Shown one piece after another: positions 17,505 to 25,289 of a stretch of DNA of 64,000 nucleotides. This DNA is from a bacterium (GTDB lineage Bacteria > Patescibacteriota > Saccharimonadia > Saccharimonadales > Saccharimonadaceae). How positions within the stretch are numbered: position 1 is the stretch's first letter; each line of letters begins with the position of its first letter. The position numbers were made by a program, and so were the translations under genes. The stretch spans positions 62,001 to 126,000 of the forward strand of contig JAUMUF010000001.1 of the NCBI GenBank assembly GCA_030530825.1. Reading direction: 5' to 3'. Under the pieces are notes generated by a model. The model saw nothing but the letters and a program-made list of their open reading frames with translations, did not search any database and had not been told where the DNA came from.

Positions 17505-18110
17505 ATGGATAAAAGCATAGACGCTCTATTTGGGTCAAAAACTAGGGTTAAACTACTTAACTTGTTTTTTACTAATCCAGATAAAAAATTCTACGTTAGA
17601 GAAATTACTCGAATGATCGATGAGCAGGTCAACTCTGTTAGAAGAGAACTTTCTAATCTTCAAGATGCTAAAATTGTAAAAAATACAACAGAAGATAGAA
17701 AAGTTTTTTATAAAGTTAATCAGAGGCATAAATACTATCTGCCGCTTAGGGTGATTTTTGCTGGAATTGAGCTTTCTGTAGATGAGAGCGGGGCTAAAAC
17801 CGATTCTGATAAATGGCGAGAGAGGATTTCGTCTATAGAAAAAGATCTAGAAGTACTTGTTATTTCCGGTGCTCTTATAGACGGCTCTGACAGCGAGATA
17901 GATATGCTTTTGGTGGGCGATAATTCAAAAAATAAACTTTCAGGCTGGGCTTCTGCCTATGAAAAGGAAATTGGTCGTGAATTAAATTATGTAATTTTGA
18001 CGATGAGCGATTTCTTTTATAGATATAGCACTAAGGATATGTTCATAAATCAAATTTTTGATCATAAACATAAAGTTATTGTTGATACTGATGAAATTCT
18101 GAAAGATTAA
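17505..18110 (+). CDS. Winged-helix protein with a nucleotidyltransferase-like C-terminal domain
   Basis: 201 residues. Residues about 1-75 form an ArsR-like winged helix (FGSKTRVKLLNLFFTN, then KFYVREITRMIDEQVNSVRRELSNL). Residues about 105-195 resemble a minimal nucleotidyltransferase: SGALIDGSDSEIDMLLVGD matches the GSxxxGxxxSDIDLLV strand, though the first Gly-Ser is altered. It could be a regulator with a degenerate MNT domain. TACAAT (17493-17498) ends 6 bases before the ATG, so the mRNA is probably leaderless. The next gene follows by 8 bases with AAGGAGAG. A smaller winged-helix relative is at 55044. Confidence 0.7.
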   Translation: MDKSIDALFGSKTRVKLLNLFFTNPDKKFYVREITRMIDEQVNSVRRELSNLQDAKIVKNTTEDRKVFYKVNQRHKYYLPLRVIFAGIELSVDESGAKTDSDKWRERISSIEKDLEVLVISGALIDGSDSEIDMLLVGDNSKNKLSGWASAYEKEIGRELNYVILTMSDFFYRYSTKDMFINQIFDHKHKVIVDTDEILKD

Positions 18111-18118
18111 GGAGAGAT

Positions 18119-18751
18119 ATGTTTGAAATTGAATATAAAGGTGGAAATGCTGTTGTAATTACAACAAAAAAATCAACCCTAGTCACGGATCCTAAACTTT
18201 CTGTTGAGGGTGAAAAGGATATTATTATCAAAGACGCCATTGAACTTGCGACAGAAGAGCGTTTTCTAACTAACAATCATGATTTTCAACTATCTTTAAG
18301 CTACCCTGGAAGTTATGAAGTGTCAGATTTTTCTATAAATGGTTTTGCCGAAAAGAGACATATTGATGAAGAAAGCTTGAGTGGGGTTATTTATAATATC
18401 GATGTCTTGGGCGTAAAGATTGGCCTTCTTGGCAATGTTGGCCCTGAAATTTCTGATGATCAAATGGAAAATCTTGGAATTATTGATATTTTGATCTTGC
18501 CTGTTGGAGGAAATGGTTTTACCCTTGATGCTACTTCTGCCGCTAAAATTGTGCGTAATTCTGACGCTAAGGTTGTAATACCTGTCCATTATCAAGAAGA
18601 TGGAATTAAGTATGAAGTTCCGCAAGATAGTGTAGATACATTTATCAAAGAACTTGGTGCGGATGTTGAGAAAACATCAAAATTCAAAGTTAAAAATGCT
18701 TCAAGCCTGCCAGAAAAAACAACAGTTGTATTAATCGAGCGCACTAAATAG
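18119..18751 (+). CDS. MBL-fold protein without the HxHxDH metal motif
   Basis: 210 residues, resembling the COG2220 (UlaG-like) metallo-beta-lactamase fold as found in CPR genomes: YPGSYEVSDFSINGF, GLLGNVGPEISDDQM and ILPVGGNGFTLDATSAAKIV are the recognisable strands. The HxHxDH metal-binding motif of the superfamily is absent; only NNHDFQLS appears in its region, although VVIPVHYQ remains. It is therefore either a non-hydrolytic relative or uses another metal site. It follows the winged-helix gene by 8 bases and may be its partner. Terminator downstream. Confidence 0.7.
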   Translation: MFEIEYKGGNAVVITTKKSTLVTDPKLSVEGEKDIIIKDAIELATEERFLTNNHDFQLSLSYPGSYEVSDFSINGFAEKRHIDEESLSGVIYNIDVLGVKIGLLGNVGPEISDDQMENLGIIDILILPVGGNGFTLDATSAAKIVRNSDAKVVIPVHYQEDGIKYEVPQDSVDTFIKELGADVEKTSKFKVKNASSLPEKTTVVLIERTK

Positions 18752-18762
18752 TTTGACAAAAT

Positions 18763-18800
18763 AAAACCGCCACAATCTTTCGAAAGGGCGGTTTTATTTT
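18763..18800. terminator. Bidirectional terminator between the MBL-like gene and rpmB
   Basis: AAAACCGCC (18763-18771) / GGCGGTTTT (18787-18795) then ATTTTT; it can serve both convergent genes. Confidence 0.9.
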
Positions 18801-18812
18801 TGAAGCATAATA

Positions 18813-19001
18813 TTATAGAATACCTTTTTTCTTCAAAGTTCGGATAGCATGAGTGCTAAGATTCAAGCGAACTTTCTTACCGTCGATGATAACGGTTTTC
18901 TTTTGGATATTTGGTTTGAAAACTCGTTTTGTTCGGCGGAGAGAAAAGCTCACATTATGTCCGTGCTGCTTTCCTTTTCCTGTTAAATCACATACTGCCA
19001 T
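18813..19001 (-). CDS. rpmB: 50S ribosomal protein bL28
   Basis: 62 residues, the expected length. Begins AVCDLTGKGKQHGHNVSFSLRRTKR, the bL28 signature, followed by a basic KKVRLNLSTHAIRTLKKKGI end. The start has AAGAGAG upstream on the minus strand. Monocistronic, with the bidirectional terminator downstream. Confidence 0.95.
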   Translation of the reverse strand: MAVCDLTGKGKQHGHNVSFSLRRTKRVFKPNIQKKTVIIDGKKVRLNLSTHAIRTLKKKGIL

Positions 19002-19085
19002 TTTAACTCTCTTTACTTTAATATTTACAATCTGTTTTATTATATCGCATTTTCAAAAAAAGGTCAAGTGGTGTATAATAGAAAT

Positions 19086-19706
19086 ATGGATTTGATGATG
19101 ATTTTGATGGCGTTTGTTATTTTGCTAGTGAGTTTAACTATTCATGAGATTGCTCATGCTGCAGTGGCTTATTGGCTTGGTGATAATACTGCCAAAGTTG
19201 AAGGTAGGTTAACACTCAATCCTGTGGCCCATTTCGAGCCATTTATGAGTTTTATATTGCCATTTATCTGTATTGTGACTGGTGCGCCGGTGATTGGTGG
19301 CGCCAAACCTGTTCCGGTTAATCCACGAAAGTTCAAAAATGAAGATTGGGGTATGGCTCTAGTTGCATTTGCGGGTCCGCTTTCTAATCTGATTTTGGCG
19401 TTTCTCGGATTTGGGATTTTGATGATCTTTAATGTAAATGCTGGATTTTGGGCTAATTTTTTAGTTATTTTTATTCGAATGAATTTAAGCCTAATGCTAT
19501 TTAACTTGTTGCCAATTCCTCCTCTAGACGGATCCAAGATTATCTTCCCTTTGGCGCCAGAATTTATCCAGAACTTTATCAGAAGATTGGAGCGCGATCC
19601 GCTTGTTATTTTTGTGATTATTCTGCTATTTTCTAATCAGATTTCGAATGTTATTGGCGTGGCCTCGAGTTGGATTTTAGAATTTTTTACTTTGATTTTT
19701 AAATAA
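19086..19706 (+). CDS. Site-2-type membrane metalloprotease, M50 family
   Basis: 206 residues from the ATG at 19086; an upstream in-frame start at 19068 lies inside the promoter. The zinc motif HEIAHA is in the first span (about 20-25), and NLLPIPPLDGSKI in the third supplies the Asp ligand. Four or more membrane spans and no PDZ domain make it the small rhomboid-neighbour type often annotated site-2 protease family. Substrates unknown. TATAAT (19074-19079) ends exactly 6 bases before the ATG and no SD is present, so translation is probably leaderless. Confidence 0.88.
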   Translation: MDLMMILMAFVILLVSLTIHEIAHAAVAYWLGDNTAKVEGRLTLNPVAHFEPFMSFILPFICIVTGAPVIGGAKPVPVNPRKFKNEDWGMALVAFAGPLSNLILAFLGFGILMIFNVNAGFWANFLVIFIRMNLSLMLFNLLPIPPLDGSKIIFPLAPEFIQNFIRRLERDPLVIFVIILLFSNQISNVIGVASSWILEFFTLIFK

Positions 19707-19724
19707 AAAAGTGATATAATAAAA

Positions 19725-19870
19725 GTAGCCTTGTGCTGGTATGATTTTTCCTGAATAATCATAGATATAGGAACTCCTAATGATGATTTGCGGTCGTGGC
19801 CGTAGATTGCGGAGGTATCCACCTTGTGTTTTACGCGGGGAAAATATCTAATCCAGTATGAGGCTTTTTT
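19725..19870 (+). ncRNA. Candidate structured non-coding RNA (6S-like size and shape)
   Basis: TATAAT (19715-19720) precedes a region closed by a 12-pair helix, GCCTTGTGCTGG (19728-19739) with CCAGTATGAGGC (19853-19864), immediately followed by TTTTTT. Inner helices include ATGATT/AATCAT (19741-19762) and AGATAT/ATATCT (about 19763/19844), with a GC-rich central part. Having its own promoter and terminator, about 145 bases, and an end-to-end helix fits a stable RNA such as 6S RNA, but I do not recognise a family and see none of the conserved SRP RNA motifs. No protein ORF fits. dnaE has a separate promoter downstream. Confidence 0.5.
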
Positions 19871-19928
19871 GTTTGAAATTATTTTCGAAAAAGTGGAAAA
19901 AATCTTCGAAATTTGATAAAATAGTTTT

Positions 19929-22900
19929 ATGGAAAATGGGAACGAGATAAAAACAAAAACTTATGAAGAGCTAGTTCCGAGTGACTTTGTTCACCTTCAT
20001 ACACACACCTATCACTCTTTGTTGGACGGACTAACCAAGATTGATGATTTGATTTCTACTGTTAAAGAAAATGGTATGGAAGCAGTGGCTATCACTGATC
20101 ACGGAACAATGTCTGGCTCGATTGAGTTTTATAAAGAGGCCAAAAAACAGGGCATTAAGCCAATTATCGGAATGGAAACTTATGTTGCCGCTCGAAGCCG
20201 CTTCGACAGAGATCCAGCCAAGGATAAGCCTCGTTACCACTTAATCTTGCTTGCTAAGAATGAAAAGGGCTGGCAAAACCTCTGCGCTCTGACTTCCAAA
20301 GCGTGGATTGATGGTTATTATTATAAACCTCGTATTGATCACGATATTATGGCGGAGCATTCTGAGGGGATTATATGTTTGAGTGGATGTGCTGGATCGG
20401 AAATTTCTGAGGCGATAACCAACGACGACTATGAAAAGGCTAAAGAATTGGCCAAGTGGTACGTATCTGTTTATGGTGAAGATTTTTACCTTGAATTACA
20501 AGATCATGGACACCCAGACTGCCCAAATCACTGGGAGGTTCAGGCCAAAATCAATGATGGGCTATTCAAACTCAATAAAGAACTCGGGATCCCGCTGATT
20601 GTTTCTTGTGACTCTCATTACTTGACACACGAGAATCAAGATGCTCACGAGATTTTGCTATGTATAGGTACAGGATCATATTTGAATGACGAAAAGCGAA
20701 TGTCCTTGAAGGAATTTGACCTTTTTGTGACTAATCCACGGGATATCATTGATCGTTGGGGCAAGATTGACCCTGAGATTATCTTGAACACCAAGCGCGT
20801 GGCTGAGAAGGTTAATTTTGATTTTGAATTTGGAAAAATCTTAATTCCTAAGTTCCCATTGTCAGAAGGGGAGACTTCAGAAAAGGAGTTTCTAGATAAA
20901 CTTGTTTTCCGTGGCATGGCAGAACGATATGCTGATGTTTCTCCTGAAGAAGCCGAAAAAATGTCAATTCCAGAAATTAGAGAAAAGTTGTCTGAGGATC
21001 AGATAAATCGTGTCGATATGGAATTGGGTGTTTTGGATGCGATGGGATACAATGGTTATTTCTTGATCGTCCAAGACTTTATTAACTGGGGTAAAAATCA
21101 AGGGATTGTCTTTGGGCCAGGGCGAGGTTCGGCGGCTGGATCTATTATTGCTTATGCTCTTCATATTACCGATCTTGACCCGCTTGAGTACGATCTTCTT
21201 TTTGAGCGATTTTTGAATCCTGATCGTATCTCTATGCCGGATATTGATGTTGATATCCAGGATACTCGACGTAATGAGGTGATTCAGTATTGTGTTGATA
21301 AATATGGCAAGGATCGTGTGGCTAATATTGCAACTTTTGGTAAAATGATGGCCAAGAACGCCGTACGAGATGTGGCGCGAGTTTTGGAGGTGCCATATTC
21401 TGAGGCGGACAGGATTGCTAAACTTGTGCCGGACCCAATTCAGGGTCGTCATCAGCCGCTTAAGGTTTCTCTTGAGAAAGATCTCGATCTGAAAAAAGAA
21501 TATGAAACTAACCCTACTGCCAAGACTGTATTTGACTTTGCGATGCAACTTGAGGGTACAATTAGGAATCACGGTGTCCACGCTTGTGGCGTTGTGATTG
21601 CGCCAGATGATTTGATTAATTACCTACCGCTCGAAATGGCCCAAAAGGGTGTTGTTGCGACTCAGGTTCCAATGGGCCAGGTTGAAGATCTTGGTCTGCT
21701 CAAGATGGATTTCTTGGGGCTAAAAAACTTGTCTATCATCGCTACTGCGCAAAAAATTATCAAGGGATCTTATGGTGTTGATATTGATCTTGCAGCATTG
21801 CCTTTGACCGACGAAAAGGCCTACAAACTCTTGGCGGATGGAAACTCAACAGGTATTTTTCAGTTAGAGTCTGCCGGTATGAAGCGATATCTTAAGGAGT
21901 TAAAGCCAACTAAGTTTGAAGACATCATTGCGATGGTGGCTTTATATCGTCCTGGTCCGATGAGTGAAATTCCTAAATTTATCGCACGCAAGCATGGACT
22001 TGAAGAAATTACTTTTTATGAAGATCATATGGCGCCTGCTCTTGAAAATACCTATGGTATCCTTGTTTATCAGGAGCAGTTCATGCAGATCTCTAAGGAG
22101 GTTTGTGGATTTACAGGTGGTCAGGCTGACACACTTCGAAAGGCGGTAGGTAAAAAGCAGATTGACCTCATGAAGAAGATGAAGGATGAGTTTATTGAAG
22201 GCGCGGTCAAGCATTCTAACGCCGACAGGGAAAAGGTGACTAAATTCTGGGATCATCTAGAGGAATTCGCTAACTACTGTTTCAACAAGTCGCACGCAGC
22301 GTGTTATGCTTTGATCGCTTACTGGACTGCTTATATTAAGGCTCACTTTCCTGATGCCTTTATGGCGGCGCTTATGACATCTGATGCTGATGATACCGAC
22401 CGTCTTTCTATTGAAATTGCTGAGTGTCGAGAAATGGGTATTGAAGTTCTTGGCCCAGATGTAAATGAATCATATCGAAATTTTGCGATTGTTCCAGGAG
22501 AGAACAAGATTCGCTTTGGTCTTTTGGCTGTGAAGGCTGTTGGCGGTGGCGCGGTGGATGCTGTGCTTGATGCCCGCAAAGATGGCGGACGATTTAAATC
22601 CGTCTTGGACTTTGCTAAAAGGGTTAATGCTCGAGCATTCAATAAGCGGGCCTGGGATTCTTTGATTATGACCGGTGCTTTCGATGAGTTTGGGACGCGT
22701 TCGGACCTTCTTCATAATTTAGAGAAAATCCAAGGTTATGGTTCTAAAATACAAAAGGAGGTTGCTTCTGGTCAGTCTGATCTTTTTGCGCTTCTTGGGC
22801 AAGAAGAGCAGGAGAGTTTGACGCCGGATATCGAATTACCGCCTGCGCCAATTCAGCATCCAGAAAAGGAGAAACTGATGTGGGAGCGGGATCTTCTCGG

Positions 22901-23711
22901 CCTATATGTTTCTGCTCATCCGCTGGACAGATTTGTTACTTATTTCGAGGAACAGACTATTCCAATGAGCCAAATAAAGCCCAATACTGATGGTCAAAGG
23001 GCTACTATTGGCGGAATTGTTCTGGATGCGAGAACAATCTTAACCAAAAATGGTACTAAAATGTGTTTTGTTAAGATGGAAGATAAGACTGGTGATAGCG
23101 AAGTTATTATTTTCCCTAATCTTTATGCTGAAATTGAAGATAAGATTAAAATCGATGCAGTACTTAAAATTGAAGGCAAAGTTTCTGCTCGCGACCGAGA
23201 GGGCAACCTCAAGCCTGATGCTCAATTAATTGCGGAAACTGTTTCTATTATTACCGATGAGGAACTCGAAAGGTACGAATCAACAGGCGTGCGTGCGCAA
23301 GGTCTAAAGGCTAAATCTCAACCTCAAAAGAAAGAGATGCCTCAAAGAACTCAGGCTAAGCCGGCGCAATTTTCGCCTCAAGGGGTAACTAAAACTAGTA
23401 CGCCATCCACTGCGGCTAAAGGGCTAAAGTCGCAACCTCAGGTAAAATCAGATCCTTCGCGATCAGCCGACAATTACAAGGCGGCGCCAATCCAGAAACT
23501 ATACTTACATATCAAAAACCCCAATGACCATCAGAGTCTTCTGTCTGTAAAGCAGATTTGCGGCGCATATAATGGCGCATCTGAGGTAATTTTGGTGCTT
23601 GGCGAAGAAAAAAAATCGGCCATTAGGATGCCATTTCGGGTTGACCCTAGCCAAGAAGCGCTCAAAAAATTGGTTGAGGCTTTGGGCGAAGGTTGTGTAG
23701 CGCTAAAATAA
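19929..23711 (+). CDS. dnaE: DNA polymerase III alpha subunit
   Basis: 1260 residues, DnaE1 type. PHP domain at the N-terminus (FVHLHTHTYHSLLDG, then ITDHGTMSGSIEFYKEA), polymerase core with catalytic aspartates in PDIDVDIQDTRRNEVI (about 436-451), FGPGRGSAAGSI, and an OB fold near 1027-1110 (TIGGIVLDAR). A Gln/Pro/Lys-rich linker follows (about 1125-1180) before a conserved end. It is the replicative polymerase. TAAAAT (19917-19922) ends 6 bases before the ATG, again without SD. The rnpB promoter begins 4 bases after the stop. Confidence 0.97.
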   Translation: MENGNEIKTKTYEELVPSDFVHLHTHTYHSLLDGLTKIDDLISTVKENGMEAVAITDHGTMSGSIEFYKEAKKQGIKPIIGMETYVAARSRFDRDPAKDKPRYHLILLAKNEKGWQNLCALTSKAWIDGYYYKPRIDHDIMAEHSEGIICLSGCAGSEISEAITNDDYEKAKELAKWYVSVYGEDFYLELQDHGHPDCPNHWEVQAKINDGLFKLNKELGIPLIVSCDSHYLTHENQDAHEILLCIGTGSYLNDEKRMSLKEFDLFVTNPRDIIDRWGKIDPEIILNTKRVAEKVNFDFEFGKILIPKFPLSEGETSEKEFLDKLVFRGMAERYADVSPEEAEKMSIPEIREKLSEDQINRVDMELGVLDAMGYNGYFLIVQDFINWGKNQGIVFGPGRGSAAGSIIAYALHITDLDPLEYDLLFERFLNPDRISMPDIDVDIQDTRRNEVIQYCVDKYGKDRVANIATFGKMMAKNAVRDVARVLEVPYSEADRIAKLVPDPIQGRHQPLKVSLEKDLDLKKEYETNPTAKTVFDFAMQLEGTIRNHGVHACGVVIAPDDLINYLPLEMAQKGVVATQVPMGQVEDLGLLKMDFLGLKNLSIIATAQKIIKGSYGVDIDLAALPLTDEKAYKLLADGNSTGIFQLESAGMKRYLKELKPTKFEDIIAMVALYRPGPMSEIPKFIARKHGLEEITFYEDHMAPALENTYGILVYQEQFMQISKEVCGFTGGQADTLRKAVGKKQIDLMKKMKDEFIEGAVKHSNADREKVTKFWDHLEEFANYCFNKSHAACYALIAYWTAYIKAHFPDAFMAALMTSDADDTDRLSIEIAECREMGIEVLGPDVNESYRNFAIVPGENKIRFGLLAVKAVGGGAVDAVLDARKDGGRFKSVLDFAKRVNARAFNKRAWDSLIMTGAFDEFGTRSDLLHNLEKIQGYGSKIQKEVASGQSDLFALLGQEEQESLTPDIELPPAPIQHPEKEKLMWERDLLGLYVSAHPLDRFVTYFEEQTIPMSQIKPNTDGQRATIGGIVLDARTILTKNGTKMCFVKMEDKTGDSEVIIFPNLYAEIEDKIKIDAVLKIEGKVSARDREGNLKPDAQLIAETVSIITDEELERYESTGVRAQGLKAKSQPQKKEMPQRTQAKPAQFSPQGVTKTSTPSTAAKGLKSQPQVKSDPSRSADNYKAAPIQKLYLHIKNPNDHQSLLSVKQICGAYNGASEVILVLGEEKKSAIRMPFRVDPSQEALKKLVEALGEGCVALK

Positions 23712-23726
23712 ATGCTATAATTAAAA

Positions 23727-24055
23727 CAGCCCATTGAATGATCGCTGATTTTTCAGAGGAAAGTCCGGGCAGTGTAGGGTACGACAGTTGTTAACGACAA
23801 CCGGGAGAAATCCTAGGGAAAGTGCCACAGAAACGATACCGCCTCTTTGAGGTAAGGGTGAAAGGAGTGGGGTAAGAGCCCACAGTTGCCCGCGGCGACG
23901 CGACGCAAGAGGTAAACCCTGTCGGCTGCAAGGAGAGTTTTGCTGAAAGGCTCGGCTACCCGTCGAAACTCGATAACCGCTTGATTTTTGGAGCAATCCA
24001 AGAGCGAGATAGATGATCATTCTAGACAGAACCCGGCTTACAGATGGGCTGTTGG
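23727..24055 (+). ncRNA. rnpB: RNase P RNA (type A)
   Basis: P1 ends CAGCCCAT (23727-23734) and ATGGGCTG (24044-24051) pair. Universal RNase P elements are visible: GAGGAAAGTCCGGGC, AGGGTGAAA, GGTAAGAGCCCAC and the closing AGACAGAACCCGGCTTACAG. TATAAT at 23716-23721 is directly behind the dnaE stop. The RNA removes tRNA 5' leaders. Confidence 0.95.
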
Positions 24056-24066
24056 AATAATTTTAA

Positions 24067-24096
24067 GAAAATCTCTTTACGGAGGTTTTCTTTTTA
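24067..24096 (+). terminator. Terminator after rnpB
   Basis: GAAAATCTC (24067-24075) / GAGGTTTTC (24082-24090) with a 6-base loop, then TTTTT. Confidence 0.85.
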
Positions 24097-24154
24097 TAAT
24101 AAAAAATCGCCCATTTCTGGAACGATTCTTTACTTTCGAAAAGAGAATTCGAAA

Positions 24155-24496
24155 TTATTTTACCATGTCAACAATTGTTGCAAAGGCTTTTAGCTCGCTA
24201 ACTGCGAGTTCTGCCAAGATTTTTCGGTCAACTTCGATATTTTTAGCCTTAAGGCCGGCGATTAGTTTTCCGTAAGTCAAACCATTTTCTCGTGCGGCAA
24301 TGTTGATTCGAGTAATCCAAAGTCCGCGGAGATCACGCTTGCGATTTCGTCGGTCGCGGTAAGCGTATTGAAGGGAGCGGATCACGCCTTGTTTAGCCAA
24401 TCGGAAAGATCGGGTGCGTGCGTGTTGCATTCCTTTAGCGGCTTTTAGGATTTTTTTGTGCTTTGCTCGTGCTGTAACGCCTCGTTTTACTCGCAT
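24155..24496 (-). CDS. rplT: 50S ribosomal protein bL20
   Basis: 113 residues. [22 protein letters not shown] and the [24 protein letters not shown] stretch are diagnostic of bL20. Last gene of infC-rpmI-rplT; its ATG overlaps the rpmI stop as TAATG. In E. coli bL20 represses this operon by binding its own mRNA; whether that holds here is not visible. Confidence 0.96.
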   Translation of the reverse strand: MRVKRGVTARAKHKKILKAAKGMQHARTRSFRLAKQGVIRSLQYAYRDRRNRKRDLRGLWITRINIAARENGLTYGKLIAGLKAKNIEVDRKILAELAVSELKAFATIVDMVK

Positions 24497-24693
24497 TATT
24501 TAACTCCTAGTGCTCTTTTAATATTTTTTACCATTGAACCATTAACTGATGCGCTGGTGTTGATTCGTCGTTTTCGACTTTTGCTTTTCTTTGAAAGCAT
24601 GTGGTTTTTAAAGGCTCGCTGGCGAAGGATCTTGCCAGTTTTAGTGAGTTTAACTCGCTTAGCCGTGCCTTTATGGGTCTTCATTTTAGGCAT
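24496..24693 (-). CDS. rpmI: 50S ribosomal protein bL35
   Basis: 65 residues, [21 protein letters not shown] at the N-terminus and [15 protein letters not shown] in the middle, as in bL35. Coupled on both sides by 1-base TAATG overlaps with infC and rplT. Confidence 0.96.
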   Translation of the reverse strand: MPKMKTHKGTAKRVKLTKTGKILRQRAFKNHMLSKKSKSRKRRINTSASVNGSMVKNIKRALGVK

Positions 24694-25199
24694 TATTTAC
24701 TCCTTACTACTAAACTCAGATTGCGGCCAGCCATCTGAGGTTTTTGTTCTAAGATAGCATCATCTTCTAGAAGGGCAATGATTTTATCAGCCATTTCGAA
24801 GCCAATTTCTTTGTGCGCCATCTCTCGACCCTTGAAGACGATTTGAATCCGCACCTTATTTCCGTCGGCTAAGAATTTTTTAATCTTTCGAATCTTGATC
24901 TCTAGATCTCCAGAACCAATCTTTAGTCCGAAACGCATCTGTTTAAGTTCAACTGTTTTGGCGTTGCGCTTATTCTTTTGCTGTTCCTTCATTTTTTGGT
25001 ACTGGTATTTTCCCCAGTCAATAATTTTGGCTACTGGGGGCTCGGCATTTGGCGATATTTCTACTAGGTCAACTCCAGCCTTTTTTGCGATTTTGAGCGC
25101 ATCTTTGGCAGGCATAATACCTAATTGTTCTCCACTTTGACCGATTACGCGAAGTTCCTTTGCTCGGATTTCTTCATTGATTCGAATTTTCTTGCTAAT
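24693..25199 (-). CDS. infC: Translation initiation factor IF-3, AUU start codon
   Basis: 168 residues when started at the ATT at 25199-25197. From the first in-frame ATG (25115) the protein would lose the conserved IF-3 N-terminus, which is present upstream: SKKIRINEEIRAKELRVIG, then QSGEQLGIM. No ATG, GTG or TTG exists in that stretch. AAGGAAGG lies 4 bases before the ATT on the minus strand. The rest (PAKDALKIAKKAGVDLVEISP, KWGKYQYQ-like, then the C-domain) is standard. IF-3 discriminates against non-standard start codons, so an AUU start on its own gene gives autoregulation, as established in E. coli. The stop overlaps rpmI as TAATG. Confidence 0.93.
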   Translation of the reverse strand: MSKKIRINEEIRAKELRVIGQSGEQLGIMPAKDALKIAKKAGVDLVEISPNAEPPVAKIIDWGKYQYQKMKEQQKNKRNAKTVELKQMRFGLKIGSGDLEIKIRKIKKFLADGNKVRIQIVFKGREMAHKEIGFEMADKIIALLEDDAILEQKPQMAGRNLSLVVRSK

Positions 25200-25245
25200 A
25201 TTTCCTTCCTTTCGAGTTGCTATTTTAGCAAATTACTCGCATATA

Positions 25246-25274
25246 ATTTTATCAAATCTTAAGATAAAAATCAA
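25246..25274 (-). promoter_or_regulatory. Promoter of infC-rpmI-rplT
   Basis: On the minus strand TTGATT (25274-25269), 17-base spacer, TAAAAT (25251-25246), leaving a leader of about 40 bases before the AUU. A second extended -10 (TGCTAAAAT) occurs near 25218. Confidence 0.65.
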
Positions 25275-25289
25275 GTCTTTTTAACCTTT

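Noticed and set aside
19725-19870. SRP RNA
   Set aside because: The conserved CAGG / GGAAGCAG apical motif is absent.
20964-21581. Long ORFs antisense to dnaE, pilC (2524-3045) and others
   Set aside because: Shadows of the real genes, without ribosome sites or family likeness.
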